From Kaistia terrae (GTDB lineage: Bacteria; Pseudomonadota; Alphaproteobacteria; Rhizobiales; Kaistiaceae): a DNA stretch of 64,000 nucleotides. The DNA lies in NCBI RefSeq assembly GCF_026344005.1, contig NZ_JAPKNH010000003.1, positions 434,001 to 498,000 on the forward strand, written 5' to 3'. Both the position numbers and the translations under genes were made by a program. Positions within the stretch are counted from its first letter, which is position 1, and each line of letters begins with the position of its first letter. Positions 19,974 through 30,030 of this stretch are shown one piece after another. The notes below the pieces were generated by a model. That model saw only the letters and a list, made by a program, of their open reading frames with translations, had not been told where the DNA came from and did not search any database.

Positions 19974-20678
19974 CTACACAGGACATATAGACTCAACGCC
20001 TCGATCGCCGGTCGAGCTCCCACCGAGAACTACGGAGCCTCCGCGCCGGCGGCTGCTCACTTCCGGCGGCGGCCGATCTGTTACATCGATCGTCGATCGC
20101 GCTTTTCGCGCAAGCTCTGCGATGCGATCGAGATACATTGTAACCGCCACGAGATCCCTTACTGTCATTGAGAGAAGGGACACATCGCGATCGATCTGCA
20201 TTGCACGAACGGCTGTCATCAGCCCCCAACCTTGGAGGGCACAATCGTCACAATATGCCGGCCCGTCGCCGGGGTACCTTGACCGCGTTACATAGCCCTT
20301 TGCCTCAAGACGGTCGATAAGCTTGGTAGCCTTGGACTTGCTGCCGAAGAGTGCGGCGATATCCTGCTGGCCAATAGGCCCATCACTCTGGACAAGAAAG
20401 CTCAGGCATTGAAACTCCGCGTCTTCCAGGCCCTGCCGTTGACCCGCCAAAAGATTGGTCGCACCGATCTCGGAAAGCGCTTTAGCCAAGTAACGTGACA
20501 CGATCGCAAGCCGTCGCGAGCCACCGTTCATCATTGCCTGATACTCTTCGAAACGGCCGGCATCTACAAAGCAACCATCACTAACAGCCGCTACCAAATC
20601 ATCGTCCAGATAACGGCGTTCGTTGCGGACAAGCGCGGCCCACACGAGTGCCCGCGGCCCACCCCGACTCCCCGCCAC
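19974..20678 (-). CDS. MarR-like winged-helix regulator
   Basis: 234 residues from a GTG start. The centre has a winged-helix pattern: FQCLSFLVQSDGPIGQQDIAALFG, then the recognition helix SKSKATKLIDRLEAKGYVTRSR and the wing ending YCDDCALQGWGLMTAV. This is close to the MarR layout of DNA recognition helix plus wing, but two cysteines (CDDC) stand in the wing. The N- and C-terminal parts are long for MarR (family about 140-170 residues), and the basic, Ser/Arg-rich C-terminus may be read-through of non-coding DNA. The true start may be later, for example the Met-Met near residue 49. It sits at the head of the glycan island and could regulate it. Confidence 0.55.
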   Translation of the reverse strand: MAGSRGGPRALVWAALVRNERRYLDDDLVAAVSDGCFVDAGRFEEYQAMMNGGSRRLAIVSRYLAKALSEIGATNLLAGQRQGLEDAEFQCLSFLVQSDGPIGQQDIAALFGSKSKATKLIDRLEAKGYVTRSRYPGDGPAYCDDCALQGWGLMTAVRAMQIDRDVSLLSMTVRDLVAVTMYLDRIAELARKARSTIDVTDRPPPEVSSRRRGGSVVLGGSSTGDRGVESICPV

Positions 20679-20997
20679 ATTGTCCCCAATGGCGCAACAT
20701 TTTCAACCTAGGATTACGAGCAATCCACGAATACAACAATTCAGAATCGCGGATATTCGAACGCTAAATCTGCGGGTTCCTCGGAGCCTTCAGGCGGAAC
20801 GAACTCCGAGCCGCAATTGAACGATCCGGAAGGCAGACATCTGTCTCTACCTGTTCGGCGGGCGATGAGTTCAACGCGGTGGCTGTGGAACAGGAAGGTA
20901 CCCACTTCACCGCTGAAAACGACTTCACGCCGCCGGAGATGACACGCGCGCAATCTAGTGGTTGAATTCAAGAAGACACAACTTGGAAATGGTGTGA
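20679..20997. other. Intergenic region upstream of the DUF6492 gene
   Basis: About 320 bp between divergent genes. AT content rises towards the right. GGAACGAACTCCGAG with CCTCGGAGCC (about 20780-20815) forms a weak inverted repeat. No gene is supported. Confidence 0.35.
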
Positions 20998-21957
20998 ATG
21001 GTTAGCTTTTCGATTTGCATGCCATTGAAAATCGGCACCCACTCCTATTCGGACTTGGACCGCCTACTAAGTCTCGCCCTCCCGTCGATGCATCGGTTCC
21101 TAAACCCGGCGTGGGTAAATGAAATTGTCTTGATCTCACCCAAAGGAGATATCAAGGCAATTAAGCGCGCTCTCAGGCATGAAAGAGTCTTCAAGTTCAG
21201 AATTCTCGACGAGGACAGCCAGTTCACATCCGGATACAGTCAAAGTGGCTGGACCAAACAACAGATCCTAAAGCTTTCAGCAGGAAGATATATCGATGAT
21301 GAGTGGATACTCACCCTAGATTCCGATGTAATAATAACAAGACAAATAAATGAGTCAGACCTCTTTGTTGGAAATCGAGCGATACCACACCTCGAGCAAC
21401 AAAAAAATCATTGGGGTTGGTGGAAAGCCAGCATGGAATTGCTCAACACCCCCGCCATTGTGACCCAGGACGATGCTGTACTCGGCGTTACCCCTCAGTT
21501 TCTTCACGGCCCGACCCTTCGAAGCCTAACCGAGGAGCTAGACTTAGCAGCCGGCACCGACAACTGGCAGATATACCTTATGAAGAATCGCCCTGATTGG
21601 GCAGACAATAGCTGGACGGAATACAGTCTGTACTGGTGCTATGTCCTTAAGAACCAGCTGCAGGACAAACTGTACTCGAATGCAAAAAACACCCTATACG
21701 CCATGGGCGAAAGCATATGGCTAAAAGATCACTGGGAAAGAATTCACGACGGCCGCCTTGATCGGCTGTTTTCTCCGACCAGCGAGCACGTTTTTCTCCT
21801 CGTACAGAGCAATATAGACATCCCTCTGAAAGACATCATTGAAGTCTTCGGTCCAAGAATATTAGAAGGCCAGCCTCCCGGTCTCAGCCGTCGCCGGAAG
21901 CTGCCCTTCAGTCCGGCCGCGGCTTGGCGTTGGCTACTCTCCAACCGGAAGAAGTGA
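20998..21957 (+). CDS. DUF6492-like glycosyltransferase-type protein
   Basis: 319 residues, probably cytosolic. It resembles the DUF6492 family of GT-A-like proteins found in polysaccharide loci. Visible elements are SGWTKQQILKLSAGRYI (83-99), the acidic DSD motif (108-110) in WILTLDSDVIITR where a nucleotide-sugar metal would bind, GVTPQFLHGPTLRSL and NSWTEYSLYWCYVL. The acceptor and sugar are unknown. The gene is clearly AT-richer than the core genes to its left, which suggests transfer with the island. Confidence 0.7.
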   Translation: MVSFSICMPLKIGTHSYSDLDRLLSLALPSMHRFLNPAWVNEIVLISPKGDIKAIKRALRHERVFKFRILDEDSQFTSGYSQSGWTKQQILKLSAGRYIDDEWILTLDSDVIITRQINESDLFVGNRAIPHLEQQKNHWGWWKASMELLNTPAIVTQDDAVLGVTPQFLHGPTLRSLTEELDLAAGTDNWQIYLMKNRPDWADNSWTEYSLYWCYVLKNQLQDKLYSNAKNTLYAMGESIWLKDHWERIHDGRLDRLFSPTSEHVFLLVQSNIDIPLKDIIEVFGPRILEGQPPGLSRRRKLPFSPAAAWRWLLSNRKK

Positions 21958-22227
21958 GGACAGAGCCCGCATCGCCGCCCTGACGATGGCCGGCTGGTCA
22001 CGGTCGCCCCGGCAGCGAATTCCGAGCCTGAATTACTCCCCGCGCCACGAGCGGAGATGGCCAGAGAATCAGGCCCGTCAGCAGACGAAGGCTCGCCTCA
22101 CGCGGAGACTGGTCCTGCAGGCGGGAACCTTCGGGTCGCCCCTGGCTGCCTCGACGTCACCACCTATAGGCTGCAGTGTCGCACAACTCACCCTATCGTA
22201 GAACCATCGACCTACGGAGCCTCCGGA

Positions 22228-23986
22228 GTGCATTACAGTCGCAGCGATGGCACGCTTCTGATCACAGCCACGCTTGCTGTCGTCATGGCTGTATATGCAA
22301 TTCCGATATGGAATTATGTCGCTAACTCCATTGGGCCCGATGTGGTGGCCTCTGGCGATCTGTACCAGCAAGGGTGGGCGTTCGATGCCGCATCGACCGG
22401 CACGAGCCTGTCGACGGACTACATAGCGGAATACATGCGTCGAGCGATAATGCCACTAGGCTTTGTCGCGGCAGTAGATTTCGCCGCGACTTGGTTCGCC
22501 CCACTCAAGATATTTCAGCTCACGTCACTGCCCACCGCATTCAGTTCAATTTCACTCATATTTCTCTGCACCCCCGCAATATCGACAACACTGGTCGCAA
22601 TATGTAGCGTTGTTATAGCCATATCAATTGAGCCGATCCTTGACTTAGCATCGTCCGGCCTGCCGAGATCCTTGGGAGGCACACTGATTTGCCTGGGGAT
22701 GCTCGGGGTCCTGTCAAGGAAAATCGCCTTAATCTTGCTAGCAGCCCTCCTAGCTAGCCTGTTTTACTATTCAGCAATGGCGCTCATCCTCGTTTTCGCG
22801 GCGATGCAGCTTGCGGATGGCCGAATTCACCAAGTCCCGGCGAGCAGAGCGACTCTTCGTCAAATCGCGATACCGACCAGTCTCATCATGCTTGCCGTGT
22901 TGATTGCGATTTTCAGCGTTCGGCGCGGCGGCGCCTATGGTCCGCTCGTCATGGCGGGAGACCCGATCTGGCCAGAGGCCGATTATGGCGGTCGGTTCAA
23001 TGAGGACGAAGTCTTCGGATACCGGCAGTTCGGGCAGGATGCATACTCCGTAGCAACCTGGGCAATGATCGGCGTGGACCGCATCAGGTGTTTTTTTCAA
23101 CATGCCCCTGCACGTCAGAGAAGCGCTACCAATTATTGCCTTTTCTGCAATAGGCGCGTGGAACATCAAGGCAGCGATACAGGGGAACGCAGCGTCCAGA
23201 GCCTTGCTGATGATCGCATCATCAGCCGTGCTTGTTTACATCCTGGCCTATGCTGCCCTTCCCTATCTCTATGTACCCGGACGGTTCCTATATCTCGTGG
23301 CACCCCCCCCTGGCTGCGATAGCCTTGCCTTATACAGCCTGGGCCGCATTCCGATGGAAACGAACCTCCTGCTTGGTTGCCACGGCGTTGGTGGCTGCGC
23401 TTCTCGGCGGCATGCCGGAGCAGCGCGCCCCCATAGGCCCGGATAGGAAAGAGCTATTTGCTTTCCTATCATCCCTGCCAACCACCACGATCATCGCGGG
23501 CTGGCCCCGAAGCGTCGTGGAAGAGATACCGCTGATGGCCCGACGACGAATCGTCGTCGGCGAAGAAATGAGCCTCGCGTGGCATCGGGACTACATGAAA
23601 GAGATGCGCCAACGGACATCGGATGTCCTTGCGGCATGGCTGTCTATCGACGGCCCCCCTGGATCCGACTGCAGCGAGACTATGGAACCACCCATGTCGT
23701 CGTCGACAGGAAAAGAATGCTGGGGGAGCTTTCCTATTTTCGACCCTATGATCGATTCACAGAGGATGCCCTCTCGAAACTGCCGGTCGAACACAGGCAT
23801 CAAGCCGAACCCGCACTGCCTTCCGGATCGGAAATCGCCTTCGAAAATGCGACCTTCAAGGTCTGGGCGCTGCCAAAACTCCTGCCTTTCGGCATCAGCC
23901 TCGGCGAGACCACGACGTCGACGGGTTTGGCGAAACTCGCTCCGCATCGGCAGAAGATTGGGCTGTGCTCCCGTTCGGATTGTTGA
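22228..23986 (+). pseudogene. Polytopic membrane protein gene with three homopolymer frameshifts
   Basis: A single protein can be rebuilt over three frames. The first part (GTG at 22228, then about 10 membrane segments) leaves frame at the T7 run 23091-23097. The second part (PLHVREALPIIAFSAIGAWN) leaves frame at the C8 run 23303-23310. The third part (GPDRKELFAFLSSLPTTTII) leaves frame at the C6 run 23654-23659. The last part (RLQRDYGTTHVVVDRKR) ends at 23986. The layout, many membrane helices followed by a soluble domain with LPTTTIIAG and YGTTHVVVD, resembles conserved polytopic sugar-metabolism proteins of unknown role. It is either a recent pseudogene or intact with sequence errors in the homopolymers. 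Confidence 0.65.
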
Positions 23987-24577
23987 CGCAGCATAGTCTC
24001 AGGCCGATGGCGGGGATGCAGCGGCCAGCCGGCCGCGAACGGGAGGCGTCGCCGCCGGCTGGCCGCTGTCATAGCAGGAACGGCGGACACGCACCCGCCG
24101 CCGGCGGGACACATGATAGGGCCCAGGGCCGCGCCGCCCTTGACGTGCCCGCGCCCGGCGGACCGGCCCGTGGTCGCGAACCATCCAGCGCACGGACCGC
24201 CGGCCCCGGCGCCCCTGCCGATCCGGTCGGCGGAGCCGCCGCCCCCTGATCCTGACCTTGAGGAATGCAAGACGAGGATCGACCCGGGCCAACCCTCCGG
24301 CTGGCTAGCCATGTCGTGACCAGCACAGTACCCGAGCCGCCGGATGCCAGACGGTTGCATCGCGTAAACCAGCTTAAGAAGAAAGGAAACCTTAGTTACT
24401 ATCTAGGACCGAACCGCGATTCCATTTCCCTAGGGAATCAGGCCAATTTTACTCAGGTCCCCGGCCAAGAATTCATCGCTTGCTTGAATCTTGAAAGTCG
24501 GTCTAGATAGTTCAAAACATGAATCAATTCCGCTGCATTCACCGCCCTCGACATCGTGAGCGAAAGTCGAACTGGAC
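23987..24577. other. GC-rich then AT-rich spacer without a supported gene
   Basis: About 590 bp. The first 310 bp (to about 24300) are extremely GC-rich with many short GCCGGC-type inverted repeats and open frames in all phases, which is typical of non-coding high-GC DNA. The rest is AT-rich. No domain is recognisable. It separates the broken membrane gene from the coupled operon starting at 24578. Confidence 0.4.
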
Positions 24578-25531
24578 ATGACGGAACCGAGCCTCGCCAT
24601 CGTCATTCGAACCGCCGGGGAGCGCACGGTCAGCGCGTGCCATGAACTCATCGCACGGCAGGCGCTCGGGATTCCGATCGAGATCGTCTCAGAACGCCCC
24701 TTCGAAGCTGCGCTCGCCAAGACGTACGAGATTGGCCTTGATCTCAGCCGGGATTGGACGATGACGCTGGACGGCGACGTGCTGCTCCGCAAGGGAGCCC
24801 TTGGCGCCCTCATCGAAGCCGCGGCCACCGTTCCCGACCACTATGCCCAGATTGAAGGCCGGATATTCGACAAGCTGCTCGGCACCTATCGCCATGCCGG
24901 CCACCGCCTCTACCGAACCCGGCTTCTGGAAAAGGCGAGAGCATTCATTCCCAGGCCGGGAGACGAGATTCGCCCTGAATTCAGCACGCTCCGCAAGCTC
25001 GCCCTGAGCGGCTTCCCCTCCCGGCGCATCGGGGCCGTGGTCGGCATCCATGACTTCGAGCAATACTATGGCGACCTCTTGCGGAAATCATTCGTGCACG
25101 GCAACAAGCACCGTGAATTTGCTCGGACCTTCATCGAGAGAGCCCGCTCCCACGTTGCCGATGATGCCGACTACCTGGTGCTGCTGCGCGGATACTGGAA
25201 AGGGCTGGACAATACGGATCCTGTCCATATTGACCGGGCCAGCATAAAGGACACCGAAGCGATACTCAGCGCCATGGGACTGACAGAAAAAGATACGGTA
25301 GCGTCGGGCATCCTGGACTTCGACTTCATTGAAGCCGTGCTGGCCGGGACGGCCTTGCCGGACGACCGATACCCCTATGACCTGCATGTGAATGGGGAAT
25401 GGGGACCGGAAGGCGCCAATGCCTTCTCATCCCCGCCCCCGCACGAAAAGGGGCAACTCGCCGGGCTCCTCGAACGATTGACGGCACGCCTCAGAAGCGG
25501 CAGCCGAAAATCGATCGGAAAAGCACAATGA
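24578..25531 (+). CDS. Putative GT-A-type glycosyltransferase
   Basis: 317 residues. The first 110 residues look like a GT-A nucleotide-sugar fold: a beta strand LAIVIRTAGERT, a second strand IEIVSERP, then TMTLDGDVLLRKGALGALI with a DxD motif at Asp65-Asp67. No membrane segment. The C-terminal half has no motif I can name. The stop overlaps the next start as ATGA (25528-25531), so it heads a translationally coupled operon that runs to 31283. Role inferred from fold and neighbourhood: transfer of a sugar in surface glycan assembly. Confidence 0.6.
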   Translation: MTEPSLAIVIRTAGERTVSACHELIARQALGIPIEIVSERPFEAALAKTYEIGLDLSRDWTMTLDGDVLLRKGALGALIEAAATVPDHYAQIEGRIFDKLLGTYRHAGHRLYRTRLLEKARAFIPRPGDEIRPEFSTLRKLALSGFPSRRIGAVVGIHDFEQYYGDLLRKSFVHGNKHREFARTFIERARSHVADDADYLVLLRGYWKGLDNTDPVHIDRASIKDTEAILSAMGLTEKDTVASGILDFDFIEAVLAGTALPDDRYPYDLHVNGEWGPEGANAFSSPPPHEKGQLAGLLERLTARLRSGSRKSIGKAQ

Positions 25532-26320
25532 CACGCATTTCCAAGCCCCCCCCAATCCTCGAAGCTCGGAAACACGCCACACTAGCAGCCTCATGGTGGC
25601 CGCTGCCGATCGCGCTGACACTCAGCGTAATTTTCTGGAATATCTCGGCACCCAGTCGTCTATTTTCCGACTATCTCAAGGCTTACTACCCCGCTGGACG
25701 CTCCCTATGGAGCACAGATTACAACCTTGAGGAGCTCTATCAATCCGTAACGTTTGTAAACATCCCCATATTTTCTATCGTCTTGACACCATTCTCAGCG
25801 ATCACCCCTCCCGCAATGGCCGCAGCAGCCTTCCTTGCAGCCGGCATATTGGCCACGGTCATAGCCACATGGATGCTTTGCAGCTTTGCCAAGCATCGTC
25901 GCCCCATTCAATTAGCCACCATCATCACGCTGGTGCTCGTCAATGGACCGCTAATCTATTCACTGCGAGAAGGCAATACGACACACTTTTTACTATTGAT
26001 CTTTGCAGTATACATAGCATCTACGGGAAATCGCTCAAGCTACACAGGAGGCTTTATTGTCCGCGTCGCATCTCTTATCAAACTCCCGTTGATCCCTGCC
26101 GCCCCCCAGAGGCGGCGATTTCGTTCTTTCGGGGGAATTGATTTCAAGGAGTCTAGCATCATGCACGCTCCTTGGCGCAGTACTGCTGCTGGCCGGTCTT
26201 TTGTGGGGCAGCACGCGATACAGACCGGAGACAGTATCGCCAAAAAGCACGGCTAAATCCCCCCTCGGTCGCCGCCCCCCCCCCTCGACACCTCAAAGAA
26301 TGACAAGCGTTCGATCTTAG
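25528..26320 (+). pseudogene. Truncated and frameshifted DUF2029/GT87-like membrane protein
   Basis: The frame from ATG 25528 encodes several membrane helices and the family-like motif LIYSLREGNTTHFLLLIFAVY with SLIKLPLIP. It then shifts at the G5 run 26131-26135: in the next frame ISRSLASCTLLGAVLLLAGLLWG continues as a membrane helix. That frame ends at 26320, so about 150 C-terminal residues usual in the family are missing. A C10 run (26275-26284) adds doubt about sequence accuracy. Polyprenol-phosphate-sugar-dependent mannosyl or arabinosyl transfer is the family role. An intact gene of related layout follows. Confidence 0.6.
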
Positions 26321-26361
26321 TTTCACCGATGAATAAATCTAGCTAAACTCAGGCGACAGAC

Positions 26362-27732
26362 ATGGCGAATGGATTGCGAACTAAGATACTTGCTACAAGT
26401 CGGCAGCCACCGACACCGGGACATCATATTCCAGCCTTTCGCGGCCAGTTGATCCTGTTTCTTCTATTCAGTTCGATTGTAATAAACTGTGCAATATATG
26501 CCGTCGCCCCTGTTGGATTTAACAACAACACGTTAATTCATACGTGGGACACACTAAATTTAAGAAATATCTACGATGACTCCTGGGGCGTCATGAGACA
26601 AGCCCTTGACTACCTTACAGGACACGCACCACTGGGTAGCAACACACCCGTATACAGCAAGATATTTTTCGAAATCGGCAGGAAATTCCAATATCCCCTC
26701 TCGGCATTAATTCCTTTTTACATTCTGGAGAATCACCTAGATCTAGCTTCGGCGATATTTTTCACATTGATGGTCGTCGCTCTAGTTCTTACAGTCGAGA
26801 TATTCTGGCGACAGAAAGGCCTACCCGTAGGAAGCGTCTATGACATCGGCCTACGCTCTGTTGCAACAGTTGTTGCCGCGTTCACTTTCTATCCATTGGT
26901 CAAAGCCTTCACTCTAGGACAGATTCAGGTTTGGCTAAACTCGCTCTTCGCAATCAGCGTTCTGGCATGGATCTGCGGACGAAGGGGGATAGCAGGCGCG
27001 TTACTTGGCCTGTTTGTGCTGGTCAAGCCTCATTTTGGTTTGTTCTTGCTATGGGGCATCGTACGGCGTGAATGGCGCTTTGTAGTCGCCTGCATGGCGG
27101 TCTGCATTGTCGGATTAGGCGCCTCTTTGGTAATCTTTGGATGGAGGAACAATATCGATTACCTTAACGTACTTTCTTATATTTCATCAACGCCGGAATC
27201 GTTCTACCCAAACAACTCTCTCGGAGCGCTCCTCAATCGGTTCATAGGGCGGGGGCGACCGGACATTTATGATAATATTAACTCAGACCTATTCTTCCCG
27301 CCTTACAATGCTTGGGTCCACGCGATATCTACAATTGGCGCGCTGGTGATCCTGGTCCCCGCCATTTTCATTCCATTGAGTTCACGGGATCAGCATGGCA
27401 TCGAGGGATATTGTTTGATGGCCGTGAGCTGCGTGGTCGCCTCCCCCATTGCATGGGAGCATCATTATGGCGTGCTCTTTCCGGTCTTCATCCTTGTGTA
27501 TATCCGCTTGCTGGCGGCCGGAGGGAGAGGCATCGCAGCGCTTGGAGTTCTTTATATTCTAGCAAGCAACCACCTTCAATTCCTGAACCTGCTTGCCGAT
27601 TCCCCGTTTAATTTCGTGCAAAACTATCTGTGGTTCTCAGGTCTCGGTCTGCTGCTTTTCCTCTATGGTCTGTTGCCGCCAGGAAAGCCGGCGAGCCGCA
27701 ACGCGTTCGCAGGCCACCATGATCGTGCATGA
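26362..27732 (+). CDS. DUF2029/GT87-like polytopic glycosyltransferase
   Basis: 456 residues with about 10 membrane helices, inner membrane. The family signature is visible: an early periplasmic acidic loop (NLRNIYDDSWGVMRQALDYL), FTFYPLVKAFTLGQIQVWLN, GALLGLFVLVKPHFGLFLLW and SPIAWEHHYGVLFPVF. GT-C enzymes of this group use polyprenyl-phosphate sugars and add residues on the outer face. AT-rich compared with core genes. It overlaps the start of the FAD oxidoreductase gene by 14 bp, so the two are translated together. Confidence 0.78.
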   Translation: MANGLRTKILATSRQPPTPGHHIPAFRGQLILFLLFSSIVINCAIYAVAPVGFNNNTLIHTWDTLNLRNIYDDSWGVMRQALDYLTGHAPLGSNTPVYSKIFFEIGRKFQYPLSALIPFYILENHLDLASAIFFTLMVVALVLTVEIFWRQKGLPVGSVYDIGLRSVATVVAAFTFYPLVKAFTLGQIQVWLNSLFAISVLAWICGRRGIAGALLGLFVLVKPHFGLFLLWGIVRREWRFVVACMAVCIVGLGASLVIFGWRNNIDYLNVLSYISSTPESFYPNNSLGALLNRFIGRGRPDIYDNINSDLFFPPYNAWVHAISTIGALVILVPAIFIPLSSRDQHGIEGYCLMAVSCVVASPIAWEHHYGVLFPVFILVYIRLLAAGGRGIAALGVLYILASNHLQFLNLLADSPFNFVQNYLWFSGLGLLLFLYGLLPPGKPASRNAFAGHHDRA

Positions 27733-29065
27733 CGGGCAGCGGCGCCCCGAGGCCCATCGGCCGACCGTTGTCTTCGGCTCCGGCTTCGCCAGCCGCGAAG
27801 TCGTTCGCGGCCTAGTCGCCGCGGGGCGCCCGGTCGTCGTCGTCGAACGCGGCGGTCGGGAAATCGGGACAGCTGACGCGGCCCTGTCGCAAGTCGCCTT
27901 CCGCCGGGAAGCCGTACGAAGCGGAGGATTCGACTTCGGCGCTCAGGTTCCGCCGGACTTCGACGGGGTTCCGCGCTTTGTCGGCCTCGGCGGCACGGCA
28001 TCGCTCTGGTCCGGCAAGTGGCGCGCCCTTGATGAAATCGACATGCGTCGTCGACACGACGACCGACAATGGCCCTTCTCCCTGGATGAGCTGGAGGCGA
28101 GCCTGGCAGCGGTAGCCTGCGCCTACGGCATTCCGTCCTGGTCGAGCGATGCGACACTCGAAGACTGGCGAACCGAGGTCGAAGCCCACGACTTGCGGCT
28201 CATCGAGATCTTCGAGCAACGTCCGCCCGTCCGGCTGATCGATCAATGGAACGAACTCGAGCGAAGCGGCCTCGTCCATATCGTCGCCGAGGCCGGCCTG
28301 ATCGGCGTGGCACACACAGGGAGCGAGGTGCACCGATTGGACCTAGAGACCCCGCAGGGGCGACTGGCGATCGAGCCGCGGGATGTGGTGGTCGCCTGCG
28401 GCGGCATCGAGTCTGTTGCCTTGAGTGAGCATTTGCGCACGGGCAAGCGAGGCGACGGAGCCCGATTCGGCGGATACATGGACCACCCGAAGGGCATCGT
28501 CGGCCAGCTCGAAGCGCGACGCGGTCGCGACCGCCTTGCCCACCTGATGACGCTGCGCGGGCAGGCTTCACGCTTGATCGCCTTCGCTTTGCCTGCGGAC
28601 GAAATCGAGCGAGACGGAATCGGCAACCATACCGCGTTCCTGTGGCCGGCCGGCCATGACGGCTCTGGATCCGGCTGGCAGATCATCATCAACCTCGAGC
28701 AGTTCCCCGAGCGCGAGAACTTCATCAGGCTCGGCGCTCGCAGCGAGGTCAGCTGGCGCATCTCGCGCGCCACCTGGCAGGACATGAACCGCTTCCTGGA
28801 ACGCTTGTCGAAGCGGCTTTCGGGCCTGCTGGGTCCCGTCCGCCTGGAGAGCGGCATACAGTTGCGCGGCGCCAGCCATCCGGCCGGCTGCCTGCCGATG
28901 GGAGACGGAAGCGCGCGGCAGGTCGATGCCGCCGGCAGGGTGGCAGGATGCGACAACGTCTATTGCGCGTCGTCTGCGGTTTTTCCGGTCGCCGGATCCG
29001 CCAATCCCACATGGACCGTCGCGGCGCTGGGTCATCGCCTCGCCGCGCATCTCGGGAGAGCCTGA
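27719..29065 (+). CDS. GMC-type FAD-dependent oxidoreductase
   Basis: 448 residues. The N-terminal dinucleotide site is TVVFGSGFASREVVRGLVAAG (from residue 16, GxGxxS in place of the usual GxGxxG) and ends with the ribose-binding VVVERGG. VGLGGTASLWSGKWRALDEID corresponds to the GMC signature after the FAD site. DVVVACGGIES precedes the second FAD contact, and the C-terminus SAVFPVAGSANPTWTVAALGHRLA is the classic GMC end with the Asn/Thr near the flavin. It should oxidise an alcohol, probably on a sugar or lipid-linked sugar given its neighbours. ATG at 27719 lies inside the upstream gene's end; the stop overlaps the next ATG (TGATG). Confidence 0.82.
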   Translation: MIVHDGQRRPEAHRPTVVFGSGFASREVVRGLVAAGRPVVVVERGGREIGTADAALSQVAFRREAVRSGGFDFGAQVPPDFDGVPRFVGLGGTASLWSGKWRALDEIDMRRRHDDRQWPFSLDELEASLAAVACAYGIPSWSSDATLEDWRTEVEAHDLRLIEIFEQRPPVRLIDQWNELERSGLVHIVAEAGLIGVAHTGSEVHRLDLETPQGRLAIEPRDVVVACGGIESVALSEHLRTGKRGDGARFGGYMDHPKGIVGQLEARRGRDRLAHLMTLRGQASRLIAFALPADEIERDGIGNHTAFLWPAGHDGSGSGWQIIINLEQFPERENFIRLGARSEVSWRISRATWQDMNRFLERLSKRLSGLLGPVRLESGIQLRGASHPAGCLPMGDGSARQVDAAGRVAGCDNVYCASSAVFPVAGSANPTWTVAALGHRLAAHLGRA

Positions 29066-30030
29066 TGCAGCGTCCGGATTCGAGAATCCTGATTGCCGGC
29101 GCGGCCTGGCGTGTCTGGCGGTTCATCGTTCCCGCATTGCTGGCGGCTGGGTACCTGCGCGAGTCCGTTACGATCCTGCGCCGCTCCACAGAGGCCGAGC
29201 TACACCCTGGCTTGGAAGGGATCCGCGTTGTCACTAGCCTCGACGCGCTGGAAGGCGAGCGCTTCGACATGACAATGAACTGCACGGCGGCAGCTGCCAT
29301 GCTCGACGTCCAGGAAGGCCTTGTCCGACGCTTCCCGCATGCGCGGCATTTCTGCGATACGCCAACCTTTAGCGATCCCGCCGACGCCGTCCGGGCCCTC
29401 CGCCTCGGGCTGAAGCGCATGCACTCGCTCGAAGACTGGCCGCTCATGCCCAATCTCGCCTACTTCGCCGCGCGCATGCGCAAATCACGCAACAGGGCGG
29501 AGCTGCGGATCGAGCACTTTGGTATTCTCACCCACTTCCTCTCGCTCTACCGAACCATCCACGGCGACTGGCATCCATTCTCGCGGGGGCTCGTTCGCAG
29601 CGAAGGGCTAGTAAGCGCCTCCCCCGCGCGGGGGCGGTCGGTGTTGTTTCGCTACCGAAAGAACCTGCCTCTCGCCAAATTGGCACTGCAGACCACCGAC
29701 TGCCTGCTCGAGGACTTCCACGAAGTCGAGCCTTCGCCTCACAATGACCCCGAAGTATTCTATCGCGTCGCGACCGAAGGGCAGGTCAGCTATCTTCAAG
29801 GGGCCACTACGATCAGCAGCACACCGATTGAAGCCGTCTGGATCCGGTCATTTGAGCCATTCTCGGATCGCAAGAATGTGCACGAACTCGACAAGTTCAT
29901 CGGGCTCGTACGCCTCTTCCGCGCAATCGCCGCCGGCGGCGCCGCCCGACCCTACGGCTACCTTGCCTCAGTGCGGGACAATCTCACCAGCCTAAAACTC
30001 TCCAGCGGCGAGAGGAGTCTTCTCCTTTGA
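29065..30030 (+). CDS. Rossmann-fold protein, possibly Gfo/Idh/MocA-like
   Basis: 321 residues, soluble. The first 120 residues look like a Rossmann domain: RILIAGAAWRVWRFIVPALLAAGY, then TILRR, then DMTMNCTAAAAMLDVQEGLVRRFPHARHFCDTP, the order expected when an NAD(P) domain precedes a substrate domain as in Gfo/Idh/MocA proteins. The glycine pattern GAAWRVWR is atypical. The start and stop codons overlap those of both neighbours (TGATG before, TTGA after). With the FAD oxidoreductase it could make a two-step oxidation-reduction, that is, an epimerisation; this is inference from context only. Confidence 0.5.
   Translation: MQRPDSRILIAGAAWRVWRFIVPALLAAGYLRESVTILRRSTEAELHPGLEGIRVVTSLDALEGERFDMTMNCTAAAAMLDVQEGLVRRFPHARHFCDTPTFSDPADAVRALRLGLKRMHSLEDWPLMPNLAYFAARMRKSRNRAELRIEHFGILTHFLSLYRTIHGDWHPFSRGLVRSEGLVSASPARGRSVLFRYRKNLPLAKLALQTTDCLLEDFHEVEPSPHNDPEVFYRVATEGQVSYLQGATTISSTPIEAVWIRSFEPFSDRKNVHELDKFIGLVRLFRAIAAGGAARPYGYLASVRDNLTSLKLSSGERSLLL

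Noticed and set aside
24000-24300. Several GC-rich open frames that could be a gene
   Set aside because: All phases are open on both strands, which is expected for extreme GC; no domain or ribosome site.
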